Below are positions 52,616-59,804 of a DNA stretch of 63,990 bases, piece after piece (positions within the stretch are counted from its first letter, which is position 1; each line of letters begins with the position of its first letter). Location: NCBI GenBank assembly GCA_938040655.1, contig CALHZK010000003.1, forward strand, positions 1 to 63,990, given 5' to 3'. The stretch is from an uncultured Candidatus Saccharibacteria bacterium. GTDB lineage: Bacteria; Patescibacteriota; Saccharimonadia; Saccharimonadales; Saccharimonadaceae. A program made the position numbers and the translations under genes. A model generated the notes under the pieces. It was given only the letters and a program-made list of their open reading frames with translations. It had not been told where the DNA came from and did not search any database.

Positions 52616-53635
52616 TTATATCTCGAGCGGTTCCTGCTCGATCTGAATATGAAATGCATCGTAGACTGTCTGGATAATCTCGTGCCGGGCTTTTGCTAGG
52701 TCGTGGTAACTACTGGCGCTTTCATTGATAAGCACCAGGGCGTTTTTGTCATGGACTCGCATACCGTAGAGGAGGCGGCCCTTGAGGCCGGCTTTCTCGA
52801 TAAGCCAACCGGTTGGTATTTTGAACTTGTTGTGAGGCATTTGGTAGTGTGGCACCTGGGCGTATTCCTTTTCGAGTTCAGCCAGGCGCCATTCATCAAC
52901 CAACGCGTTTTTGAAAAAAGAGCCAGTGTTGGGCCGTTTGGCTGGGTCAGGTAGTTTGTCAGCGCGAATCGCTATGACAGCGTCTCGGATCGCTTGTGAT
53001 GTAAATGTGGTGATATGATGCTCGTCAAAATAGCGTGTGACTGCAGCGTAAAACGGCGGCTGCGGTGCTGTGTGCGACAGGCGAATCGTAATGTTGAGAA
53101 TACAGTAGCGCCCCTGTTCGCGACTACGGAAGATACTGTGGCGATACGAAAATTGGCAATCAGCTGCTTGCAGTGTCACGACGCGGCCGGTCTGTGAGTC
53201 GTAGGCCTCCAGGCTGATGAGCGTATCGGCAATTTCTTGGCCATAGGCACCGACATTCTGGACGGGTGCAGCACCGGCGGTGCCGGGGATGGCTGACATC
53301 GCTTCGATACCGCTCAGCCCCATTTGTACAGTTCGCTTCACCACATCATCCCACAGCTCTCCGGCACCGATTTTGATAACCGCGGTGGTTGTATCGTCTG
53401 ATATCACCTCGAAACCAGGAATTCGGTTGAGCAATACGATGCCGTCAAACCCCTCGTCGCGAGCGATCACATTGCTGCCGCCTCCGAGGATAAATATCGG
53501 CAATTGCTGAGTAGCAGCATTTTGGTAGATTTGCATGACCTCGGCCACGGTAGAAACCGGCGCCATGAAGCGGGCATCACCACCGAGGGCCATGGTGGTA
53601 TAGTTTTTGAGCGGAATCTTTGTACGTACATCCAT
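52616..53635 (-). CDS. murB: UDP-N-acetylenolpyruvoylglucosamine reductase MurB (type I)
   Basis: MurB makes UDP-MurNAc with FAD and NADPH. FAD-binding segments ILGGGSNVI and IPGTAGAAPVQNVGAYGQEI, the catalytic RPNTGSFFKNA with Ser and the C-terminal GWLIEKAGLKG match the family. At 339 residues it has the E. coli-type C-terminal portion. TATACT (53648-53643) in a TGC context ends 7 nt before the ATG (leaderless). Confidence 0.95.
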   Translation of the reverse strand: MDVRTKIPLKNYTTMALGGDARFMAPVSTVAEVMQIYQNAATQQLPIFILGGGSNVIARDEGFDGIVLLNRIPGFEVISDDTTTAVIKIGAGELWDDVVKRTVQMGLSGIEAMSAIPGTAGAAPVQNVGAYGQEIADTLISLEAYDSQTGRVVTLQAADCQFSYRHSIFRSREQGRYCILNITIRLSHTAPQPPFYAAVTRYFDEHHITTFTSQAIRDAVIAIRADKLPDPAKRPNTGSFFKNALVDEWRLAELEKEYAQVPHYQMPHNKFKIPTGWLIEKAGLKGRLLYGMRVHDKNALVLINESASSYHDLAKARHEIIQTVYDAFHIQIEQEPLEI

Positions 53636-53712
53636 GTGCTTTAGTATAGCATTAACTTTTAGGAACTGTCAGTTCTGGATCAGGCAATTATATGCTATAA
53701 TCAAGCAGGTAG

Positions 53713-53789
53713 GCGCCCGTAGCTCAGCGGATTAGAGTCCTTGGCTTCGAACCAAGTGGTCGCACGTTCGAATCGTGCCGGGCGTACCA
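53713..53789 (+). tRNA. tRNA-Arg(TCG)
   Basis: Cloverleaf with acceptor GCGCCCG/CGGGCGT (one G-T pair at the end), anticodon loop CTTCGAA and encoded CCA. A TGCTATAAT promoter lies just upstream near 53694. Confidence 0.95.
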
Positions 53790-53793
53790 TTGT

Positions 53794-53870
53794 GCCCTGT
53801 TAGCTCAACTGGATAGAGCGTTGGTTTCCGGTACCAAAGGTTGCAGGTTCGATTCCTGTGCGGGGCACCA
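53794..53870 (+). tRNA. tRNA-Arg(CCG)
   Basis: Cloverleaf with acceptor GCCCTGT/GCGGGGC (G-T pairs at positions 5 and 7), anticodon loop TTCCGGT and encoded ACCA. It is 4 nt after tRNA-Arg(TCG), so both come from one transcript. The small island at 53979-56216 begins just downstream. Confidence 0.93.
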
Positions 53871-53978
53871 ATACCCTCATATACGAACAACAGCCAAGCA
53901 GAACGGCCCCATGGGGCAGGTTATGGCCAGGGCTGCGCTTGTCGGTGAGGATAGGTATGTTTTGCTGGTGCAGCTGCG

Positions 53979-54029
53979 CACCAGTTTTTTGCTTGTTAGG
54001 CCTGACGACATCTTCCTTGGCAACTCTCC
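53979..54029. repeat. Copy A of a 51-bp imperfect direct repeat
   Basis: It matches copy B (55186-55236) at 41 of 51 positions without gaps. On the reverse strand both copies encode the same kind of start, with ATG at 54011 here: MSSGLTSKKLV against MLSGSTSKKLV. Copy A runs into a stop after about 44 codons. The 291 bases between tRNA-Arg and tag otherwise hold nothing I recognise. Confidence 0.7.
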
Positions 54030-54161
54030 GGAGCGCCGGGCTAGCCAGATAGGTGAAGGGGAAGCAGAGGTAAGCGGTCAAAGTTGTCCCGTTGCTACCG
54101 CTAGTCATTTGTGGAAGACGCTTGATAAAATCGAGCACGAAGATATCGGTAAGGAGTAGTT

Positions 54162-54773
54162 ATGGAAAAGAAAATTAAGAGATGTGGTTGGGCGAACCAC
54201 AATCAGCTTGAACAGGAATACCACGATAAGAAGTGGGGAATACCGATGTTTGAAGACAGGGAACTGTTTAAGATGCTTTGCCTAGAGGGAATGCAGGCAG
54301 GACTTAGCTGGTCTACAATATTAAAGAAAATGGGATCACTCTGCGAAGCCTATGATGATTTCATCCCTGAAATAGTTGTCAACTATGATGAAAAAAGGGA
54401 AGAAGAGCTTCTTCAAAACAAAGGAATTATACGCAATCGTTTGAAAGTGAGGTCTGTTGCAATCAATGCAAAAGCTTACTTTAAGGTACGTGAGGAGTTT
54501 GGCTCATTCAGCAGTTATGTATGGTGCTTTGTAAATCGTAAGCCGATTATCAATTCTTGGAAATCAATAGAAGAAGTCCCTGCAAAAACGGAGCTGTCAG
54601 ACAAGATAAGCAAAGATTTGAAGAAAAGAGGTTTTAAGTTTGTCGGCTCCACCATTGTATATGCGTTTATGCAAGCAGTAGGAATGGTTAATGATCACCT
54701 TTTAGATTGTGATTTCAGAAGAGCGGAAAGCTCGCAGAAGAAGGCACCTGTCTCCACGACTGGCGGTCGATAA
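54162..54773 (+). CDS. tag: DNA-3-methyladenine glycosylase I, probably acquired
   Basis: Tag excises 3-methyladenine from alkylated DNA. RCGWANHNQLEQEYHDKKWG at the N terminus supplies the zinc cysteine and histidine, LEGMQAGLSW the catalytic glutamate, and NDHLLDC the remaining zinc ligands. The gene is AT-richer than its surroundings and uses AAA/GAA/ATA-rich codons, so transfer (perhaps from a Firmicute) is likely. The last 17 residues after LLDCDFR (RAESSQKKAPVSTTGGR) do not belong to the family and seem to be read from flanking DNA, placing an insertion junction near 54715-54730. AAGGAG precedes the ATG. Confidence 0.93.
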   Translation: MEKKIKRCGWANHNQLEQEYHDKKWGIPMFEDRELFKMLCLEGMQAGLSWSTILKKMGSLCEAYDDFIPEIVVNYDEKREEELLQNKGIIRNRLKVRSVAINAKAYFKVREEFGSFSSYVWCFVNRKPIINSWKSIEEVPAKTELSDKISKDLKKRGFKFVGSTIVYAFMQAVGMVNDHLLDCDFRRAESSQKKAPVSTTGGR

Positions 54774-55218
54774 CATGGTCGCGGATGGCAAAGTTGGGCA
54801 GCACACCGGGGCCCACTAGCAGAACTGGGTAGCCCGCACTGAGTTGGCCTGGCGGCCTGTGCCACCGACGAATTCTATAGACCACCCCTTTGCTGATGTC
54901 AAAGCGCTCGCAGATCGTGCGGACTGGCAAGCCATCCTGGTACAGCCGCGCCACCTCATCTCGCTCGGCTGCGGTAAGGTAATGCTGGCGCTGCATGATG
55001 GTGCGTGCAACGGCGTTGGTCTCCGTCTTTGCCCTGATAGGGCTGTGGGCGGCTTGTGCTGACACCTGCGACGTGTCCTCATCGGTCAACCGCTCCCCCG
55101 CACGAGCCAGCACATCAGCCCGCAGTGCGAGTAACGTTTCCAGTTTGTTCTCGTTGATCTCGCAGAGGTGTTCTCTTATATACGACACCAGCTTTTTGCT
55201 TGTTGAGCCAGACAGCAT
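54715..55218 (-). pseudogene. Fragment of a recombinase-like or DNA-binding protein with HTH
   Basis: The reverse-strand ORF of 167 residues has an N-terminal part starting MLSGSTSKKLVSYIREHL and a clear HTH (YLTAAERDEVARLYQDG, then TICERFDISKGVVYRIRR). This HTH type occurs at the C terminus of resolvases and in transposase-like regulators. Its last residues overlap the tag 3' end, so the gene was probably cut by the tag insertion. The 5' end is present a second time as copy A. I class it as a decayed gene, but a short functional HTH protein is possible. Confidence 0.5.
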
Positions 55219-55236
55219 CTTGCGTAGCTACTCTCC
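55186..55236. repeat. Copy B of the 51-bp imperfect direct repeat
   Basis: It contains the start codon (55218, reverse strand) and upstream GGAGAGT-like ribosome-binding region of the HTH fragment, and is 80 percent identical to copy A 1.2 kb away. The pair brackets the tag gene. Confidence 0.7.
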
Positions 55237-55329
55237 AGGCGATTAACCTACCGAAGTTCGGCGGCCTACACCGTCCAGAACGACATAATCCTTTACTAAA
55301 TCTTTACTTTTGAGTATAATTCGATCTGT

Positions 55330-55656
55330 ATGGATCGAATGGACTCTTTTAATCGCAAAGTAAAGGTAAATGACCAGAACGAAACAGTCACTTCGCAAAG
55401 GAATCGTGATATGACCTTCGAAGAAGCATTTCGGGCTGGCGTTCATGCCGCCGGAGAAACAGCTTACTGGTGGAAGCCGACCAAGTACAGGACAGCCAAT
55501 CCCGAAAATGTCACTATCCCTGAAATAGGGGATATGACTTCCGACGAGCAGCTTGATTACAATGCCGCGAAACAGGTCGCCGATATAGTTCGGCAGATTC
55601 TGGCGCTCCCAGATGAGCTGCTAGATCCAGCTAATTGGCCAGGTTCTTCTAAGTAG
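55330..55656 (+). CDS. Hypothetical small acidic protein
   Basis: A 108-residue protein with no recognised domain. It begins MDRMDSFNRKVKV and contains FEEAFRAGVHAAGETAYWWKP. TATAAT at 55314-55319 lies 10 nt before the ATG. It precedes the SIR2-like fragment by 20 nt and could be its partner in a former defence locus (inference). Confidence 0.55.
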   Translation: MDRMDSFNRKVKVNDQNETVTSQRNRDMTFEEAFRAGVHAAGETAYWWKPTKYRTANPENVTIPEIGDMTSDEQLDYNAAKQVADIVRQILALPDELLDPANWPGSSK

Positions 55657-55676
55657 CGAACCTCTCCATCATCTTG

Positions 55677-56216
55677 ATGATGTCGCAGCAGCTGTATCCT
55701 GTCGACAATTACGTTCGCGCTTTGGACACAATTGCCCAGTCGGATCACGTCATTCTGTACTGTGGTGCCGGAGTGACAATATCCTCGACCGGGCTTTCAT
55801 GGCAAGGCATGGTTTCTGCTGTCGCGGAGCGCTTGACGGACTTAAAGGACTTTAAGATCCTTGACGAAGAGAGCTTCAGCTCGCTCAAAGAGTACATCCG
55901 CAATCCCCAAATAGAACCGATGCGGAAGGCTTCCCTCCTTAGCGAGCTTATACGAGAAATTGAAGCTAGCGAGAGTAACAGCCTTAAGTACAAGGAGATA
56001 CTGCGTCGCACCCCGTCTTTAAAGAAAAAGACTGGATACCCTATTCTTAGGAGGACACGGGAACCTCTTATAGATGTAAAGTACCGCGAGATAAAGGGAA
56101 TACCCTTGCAGGAAGAGGACGGGGAGGGTCAAGAGACGACATGTGCTCGTGTCTACTCGGCTAGTGTGCGACGACGAGATCGATTGATTACTCTCTTGAC
56201 GTGGTACTTATGGTAA
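55677..56216 (+). pseudogene. Truncated SIR2-like domain protein
   Basis: The N-terminal region HVILYCGAGVTISSTGLSWQ followed by MVSAVAERLTDL is the NAD-binding start of SIR2-like domains found in many anti-phage proteins. Full proteins are usually over 300 residues. This ORF has 179, and after about residue 110 the sequence becomes basic and of low similarity to any SIR2. I infer a frameshift or truncation. It lies in the region between tRNA-Arg and the pilin genes together with other fragments. Confidence 0.55.
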
Positions 56217-56222
56217 TATAAC

Positions 56223-56258
56223 AAAACGCTTGCGCTTAAATATATTTCCCGGTATGCT
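56223..56258 (+). promoter_or_regulatory. Pilin promoter element, copy 1
   Basis: AAAACGCTTGCGCTT (56223-56237) is followed after 15 nt by the -10 TATGCT (56253-56258). TTGCGC inside it is at the -35 position (17-nt spacer). A near-identical element at the same spacing drives the gene at 57959. Confidence 0.7.
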
Positions 56259-56265
56259 AGGTAAT

Positions 56266-56874
56266 ATGAAACGGCGGGGCTTTACTATTATTGAACTGAT
56301 TATTGTCATGGCGATTATCGCTATATTGCTTGCTCTGGCGGTGGTGGCTTTTCGTGGCTACCAAGCTAGCGCCAGGGATAAAGAGCGTGAAGCTGATGTA
56401 CAGTCATTTGCGACATATATCGAGAGCATGTACGGCAGAGAAATCAAAGATAAAGACGGCAACACCATCAAGTTACCGGGTGAGTATATACCGCTCCCGT
56501 CGCCGCAGCAGATGGCTGGCAGTAACCCGATGACAAACCAAGAGTTTGCTTATATGATGCGAGAACTTCCGTCCGGTGCGCTGACACTGCCTGGTGCACC
56601 AGCTGAGTCGTCACTCGCCTCACCGCCGCCACAATTGTCATCAAGCTATCCAGCCTGTGCCAACATTGATTCATGCTTTGACCAGGGGCCTCCGTCTGCC
56701 AGTAGCATTGGTATCCATAAGTATATCTATCGCCCAGTTGGCAATGGCCCAGATGGTAATACATACGTTTGTGTCAAAAATTCCGCAGCTCGAGAGTGTC
56801 GTGGATTCACAATTTATTATGTACTTGAGTCATCACCTCACCAAGTACGGACGATTGAAGGGAAGCATCGATGA
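56266..56874 (+). CDS. Type IV pilin-like protein
   Basis: Prepilin signal RRGFTIIELIIVMAIIAILLALAVVAF with Glu+5. 202 residues with a helical stalk and a soluble domain containing a proline/serine-rich loop and late cysteines. The ATG at 56266 is supported by TATGCT ending 7 nt upstream (leaderless). It overlaps the next gene by 4 nt. Confidence 0.9.
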   Translation: MKRRGFTIIELIIVMAIIAILLALAVVAFRGYQASARDKEREADVQSFATYIESMYGREIKDKDGNTIKLPGEYIPLPSPQQMAGSNPMTNQEFAYMMRELPSGALTLPGAPAESSLASPPPQLSSSYPACANIDSCFDQGPPSASSIGIHKYIYRPVGNGPDGNTYVCVKNSAARECRGFTIYYVLESSPHQVRTIEGKHR

Positions 56875-57251
56875 AACAGGGGTTCACTATTGTCGAGCTG
56901 ATGATCACATTAGTAGTCGCTAGTTTGTTTATCATCAGTGGCTATCAGCTGTATGGAGTGGTGGTCGCAGCAAATAATGAGGCGCGAGCTATGTCAGAAG
57001 CCAGTAATATTGGCTACACAGTTCTCAGAGAGAAGTCGCATTATATTGCTGTTTCGTCGCCTTGTACGGCATCGTCGCTACCGCAAGAAGTTGTCCATCG
57101 AGCAGTCACGACACTGCCGCAGCCGGTGACGATTCGCTTGACTCGCTGTACGCCGTTTGTCGATACTGCATCAGTGATTCGGTTGATGGTGACGGTCGAA
57201 TATGGGGTACCAAAGAAGGAGGTGACACATGCGGTCTATATCTCAAGCTGA
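56871..57251 (+). CDS. Pseudopilin-like protein
   Basis: Prepilin signal KQGFTIVELMITLVVASLFIISG with Glu+5. 126 residues. Two cysteines in the globular part (SPCTAS and TRCTPF) could form a disulfide. It starts within the ATGA overlap with the previous pilin and overlaps the next gene by 23 nt. Confidence 0.87.
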   Translation: MKQGFTIVELMITLVVASLFIISGYQLYGVVVAANNEARAMSEASNIGYTVLREKSHYIAVSSPCTASSLPQEVVHRAVTTLPQPVTIRLTRCTPFVDTASVIRLMVTVEYGVPKKEVTHAVYISS

Positions 57252-57876
57252 GCCTTCTGCCGCGACATCCTCGCGACGCAGTGGATTCACACTGGTTGAG
57301 GTGCTGGTCGTCGCCCCGCTGGTTATTCTGATTCTCGGAGCGTTGATTACGGTAATTGTGGTGACGACTGGTTCGGCGATGCGAGCAACTGCTCGTTCGC
57401 AGCTGCAAAACGACGTTCTCGCCGCACTCGACCGTATCGAGCAGGATGTCAAATTGAGTATCACGCTGAAAAACAGCTCTGCGGTGCAGCTAAATCTGGA
57501 TAATCTGGCGACGAGCAAGAATCCGCTCAATCCTGAGCGTAAGCTGATCCGTCGGAGTGACTGCAAGGTCGCGGAGTCTGGCTTGGCGCTCGAGGAAGCC
57601 TTGCGCTACTGGAATGTCTATTTTGTGGCTGGGAATGTCTTGTACCACCAGACACATCTTAATAATGGGTGCGAGAATAGTATTCACACGGTGTGGCAGC
57701 GTCACCGTCAAACAGAGATAATGCTGAAAGATTTAAGTCACCTTGAGCTGAAGATCAAGCCTGATCCAGCAGCACCTGAGCAGGCGATGTATATCACGCT
57801 GGCAGCGACACGAGTGGTGGCGGGAGAAGATATTCGGTTTACTGGTCAATTATACGTCAGGTCAGTCAATCTTTGA
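57229..57876 (+). CDS. Pseudopilin-like protein with a long leader peptide
   Basis: A 16-19 residue basic leader precedes the prepilin site SGFTLVEVLVVAPLVILILGA. 215 residues with a large C-terminal domain (PulJ/ComGF-like size). Two cysteines. The start overlaps the preceding gene, so three minor pilins form a translationally coupled operon, as in competence pseudopilus loci. Confidence 0.85.
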   Translation: MRSISQAEPSAATSSRRSGFTLVEVLVVAPLVILILGALITVIVVTTGSAMRATARSQLQNDVLAALDRIEQDVKLSITLKNSSAVQLNLDNLATSKNPLNPERKLIRRSDCKVAESGLALEEALRYWNVYFVAGNVLYHQTHLNNGCENSIHTVWQRHRQTEIMLKDLSHLELKIKPDPAAPEQAMYITLAATRVVAGEDIRFTGQLYVRSVNL

Positions 57877-57877
57877 T

Positions 57878-57913
57878 AAAACGCTTGTGCTTTTATGCAA
57901 GCTTTGTTACAAT
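57878..57913 (+). promoter_or_regulatory. Pilin promoter element, copy 2
   Basis: AAAACGCTTGTGCTT (57878-57892) is followed after 15 nt by the extended -10 TGTTACAAT (hexamer 57908-57913). It differs from copy 1 at one of 15 positions and has the identical spacing. Confidence 0.7.
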
Positions 57914-57958
57914 CAAACTGTTATTAACATAACCAATATAATAGGGGGCAAATCAGAG

Positions 57959-58387
57959 ATGATTTCTCAAAACAAAGCAAAAGGTTTCACGCTGGTCGAG
58001 CTGTTGATCGTGATTGTCGTCATCGCTATTTTGGCAGCAATTTCGATCGTGGCATACAATGGTATTACGCAGCGGGCACGTGATACGCAGCGGGCGACAG
58101 ATGCTGGTAACCTGGCAAAGGCTATTATCAACTACAACGCCGCCAAAGATGGTGAATGGCTTGACGCAACTGCCATCGCTACCGGCAACAAGCTGGATAG
58201 CTGGAAGGACCCTGAGATTTCAGCATCGATCCTCCACAACGTGCAAAGTAGTGCGCCAGACAAAGACCACCTACAGGTCGAGGCATGTACCGCTGGTGGT
58301 GCAAGTAGCCAGACTGGTGCCAAGGTCCGCTACTACAAAGAGGCTGACACAGCCCACCCAGGTGAAATACAGGCTGGTAGCTGCTAA
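57959..58387 (+). CDS. Type IV major pilin candidate
   Basis: Signal KAKGFTLVELLIVIVVIAILAAISIVAYNG with Glu+5, followed by a 120-residue domain ending in a C-terminal cysteine (QAGSC), paired with an earlier one (VEACTAG), as in the D-region loop of major pilins. Own promoter, about 40-nt leader, a GGGGG-type ribosome-binding site and a terminator directly after it suggest high expression. 142 residues. Confidence 0.9.
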   Translation: MISQNKAKGFTLVELLIVIVVIAILAAISIVAYNGITQRARDTQRATDAGNLAKAIINYNAAKDGEWLDATAIATGNKLDSWKDPEISASILHNVQSSAPDKDHLQVEACTAGGASSQTGAKVRYYKEADTAHPGEIQAGSC

Positions 58388-58412
58388 TCATTACAGCGAA
58401 TAGTCGTCTCAT

Positions 58413-58445
58413 AAAAATCCGAGCCTACGCGTGGCTCGGATTTTT
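58413..58445. terminator. Bidirectional terminator between the pilin cluster and glyA
   Basis: A 13-bp perfect stem (AAAAATCCGAGCC/GGCTCGGATTTTT) with a 7-nt loop and T-runs readable on both strands, located between convergent genes. Confidence 0.93.
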
Positions 58446-58467
58446 GCTGTCGTGGCGGAGGTGTGGC

Positions 58468-59736
58468 TTAGTATGGCAGCGGGAACCGCTCTGCGAGCGC
58501 TTTGGCGTGCTTGGCGATATCAGTGTGGACATTTGAGTTGTCGGTCGTAACGGCCTGCAATATCCACTGGCCAATCTGCTGCATCTCTGGCTCTTTCATG
58601 CCGCGGCTCGTGACTGCCGGAGTACCCAAGCGTAGTCCACTTGGCCGGAATGGTGGTAGCTGGTCGTAGGGGATCGCATTGGCATTGGCGGTGATGCCGC
58701 TCGCTTCGAGCCGTTCCTGGGCTGTCTTGCCGTCAATACCAAAGCTTGCGTGCACATCAGCGAGAATAAGGTGATTACTCGTGCCGCCGGTGACTAGCTG
58801 CAGACCACCAGTTTGCAGGGCGTCAGCCAGCACCGAGGCGTTCTTGACAATCTGTGTGGCATAACTATGAAATGCCGGCTGCAATGCCTCGCCAAAAGCA
58901 ACTGCCTTGGCGGCGATTGTATGCATGTGTGGCCCGCCTTGCGTGCCAGGGAAGACTGCTCGGTCGATGAGAGTCGGTATGTTCTCGAGTGTTTTATCTG
59001 GCCGCTTCAGCGGGTTGCTGACTGTCCCGCGCGACAAGATAAGGCCACCGCGTGGACCGCGCAGTGTTTTGTGAGTGGTAGTAGTGATGACATGAAAGCC
59101 ATAGTCAAACGGATTTTTACTAATACCAGCGGTGATCAGCCCTGCAATATGAGCCATATCTGCCATCAATAGTGCACCAACCTCGCGGCCAATTTCGGCA
59201 AACCGTGCATAGTCTAGCTCGCGTGGGTAGGCCGAAAAGCCTGCTAAGATGATTTTGGGTCGATGCGCTCGCGCAAGTGAACGAATTTCGTCGTAGTCGA
59301 TACGGCCGGTGGCTACGTCTTTGACGCCGTAGCGGATGAAGTGGTACTCTCGGGCGCTACGAGTGACTGGTGCACCATGTGTCAGGTGGCCACCGTGCGC
59401 GAGATCCATCGCTAGGATGGTGTCGCCAGGCTCACACCAGGCGTAGTACACTGCTTCATTGGCCTGTGCGCCAGAATGGGGCTGGACATTGGCATGGTCG
59501 GCCTTGAATAGCTGCTTGGCTCGTTCGATGGCGAGAGCTTCTACTTGGTCGGTATTGGCTTGCCCACCATAATAGCGGCGGCCCGGATAACCCTCGGCGT
59601 ATTTATTCGTGAAGACGCTCCCAAGCGCTGTCAGCACATCGCGTGAGACGTAGTTTTCGCTTGGGATAAGCTCCAAGCCGGTTTGTTGCCGCTGGATCTC
59701 AGCATCGATAAGTGATTGAATTTGCACATCGTTCAT
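58468..59736 (-). CDS. glyA: Serine hydroxymethyltransferase
   Basis: PLP enzyme converting serine and tetrahydrofolate to glycine and methylene-THF. 422 residues. The PLP lysine lies in TTTTHKTLRGPRGG. IPSENYVS, the AEGYPGRRYYGG segment and HSGAQAN are also intact. TATAAT at 59763-59758 and AAGGAG before the ATG give a leadered transcript. It is divergent from the HTH-MurA gene and shares the intergenic operators. Confidence 0.96.
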   Translation of the reverse strand: MNDVQIQSLIDAEIQRQQTGLELIPSENYVSRDVLTALGSVFTNKYAEGYPGRRYYGGQANTDQVEALAIERAKQLFKADHANVQPHSGAQANEAVYYAWCEPGDTILAMDLAHGGHLTHGAPVTRSAREYHFIRYGVKDVATGRIDYDEIRSLARAHRPKIILAGFSAYPRELDYARFAEIGREVGALLMADMAHIAGLITAGISKNPFDYGFHVITTTTHKTLRGPRGGLILSRGTVSNPLKRPDKTLENIPTLIDRAVFPGTQGGPHMHTIAAKAVAFGEALQPAFHSYATQIVKNASVLADALQTGGLQLVTGGTSNHLILADVHASFGIDGKTAQERLEASGITANANAIPYDQLPPFRPSGLRLGTPAVTSRGMKEPEMQQIGQWILQAVTTDNSNVHTDIAKHAKALAERFPLPY

Positions 59737-59760
59737 GATGACTACTCCTTTTGATCCATT

Positions 59761-59797
59761 ATATCATCTTGATGTCAAATATCATATGTGATATACT
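59761..59797 (+). promoter_or_regulatory. Two operator-like palindromes overlapping the murA and glyA promoters
   Basis: ATATCA-N4-TGATAT lies at 59779-59794 and overlaps the murA -10 TATACT (59792-59797). A related ATATCA-N3-TGATGT lies at 59761-59775 over the glyA -10 and upstream of murA. Symmetry of this size is typical of XRE-family operators, and the murA product carries an XRE-type HTH, so autoregulation is plausible. Confidence 0.6.
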
Positions 59798-59804
59798 AAT
59801 CGAC

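Noticed and set aside
53800..54159. Overlapping ORFs on both strands between tRNA-Arg and tag
   Set aside because: The forward one begins inside the tRNA and the reverse one runs into it. Neither has a domain. The region is better explained by repeat copy A and leader sequence.
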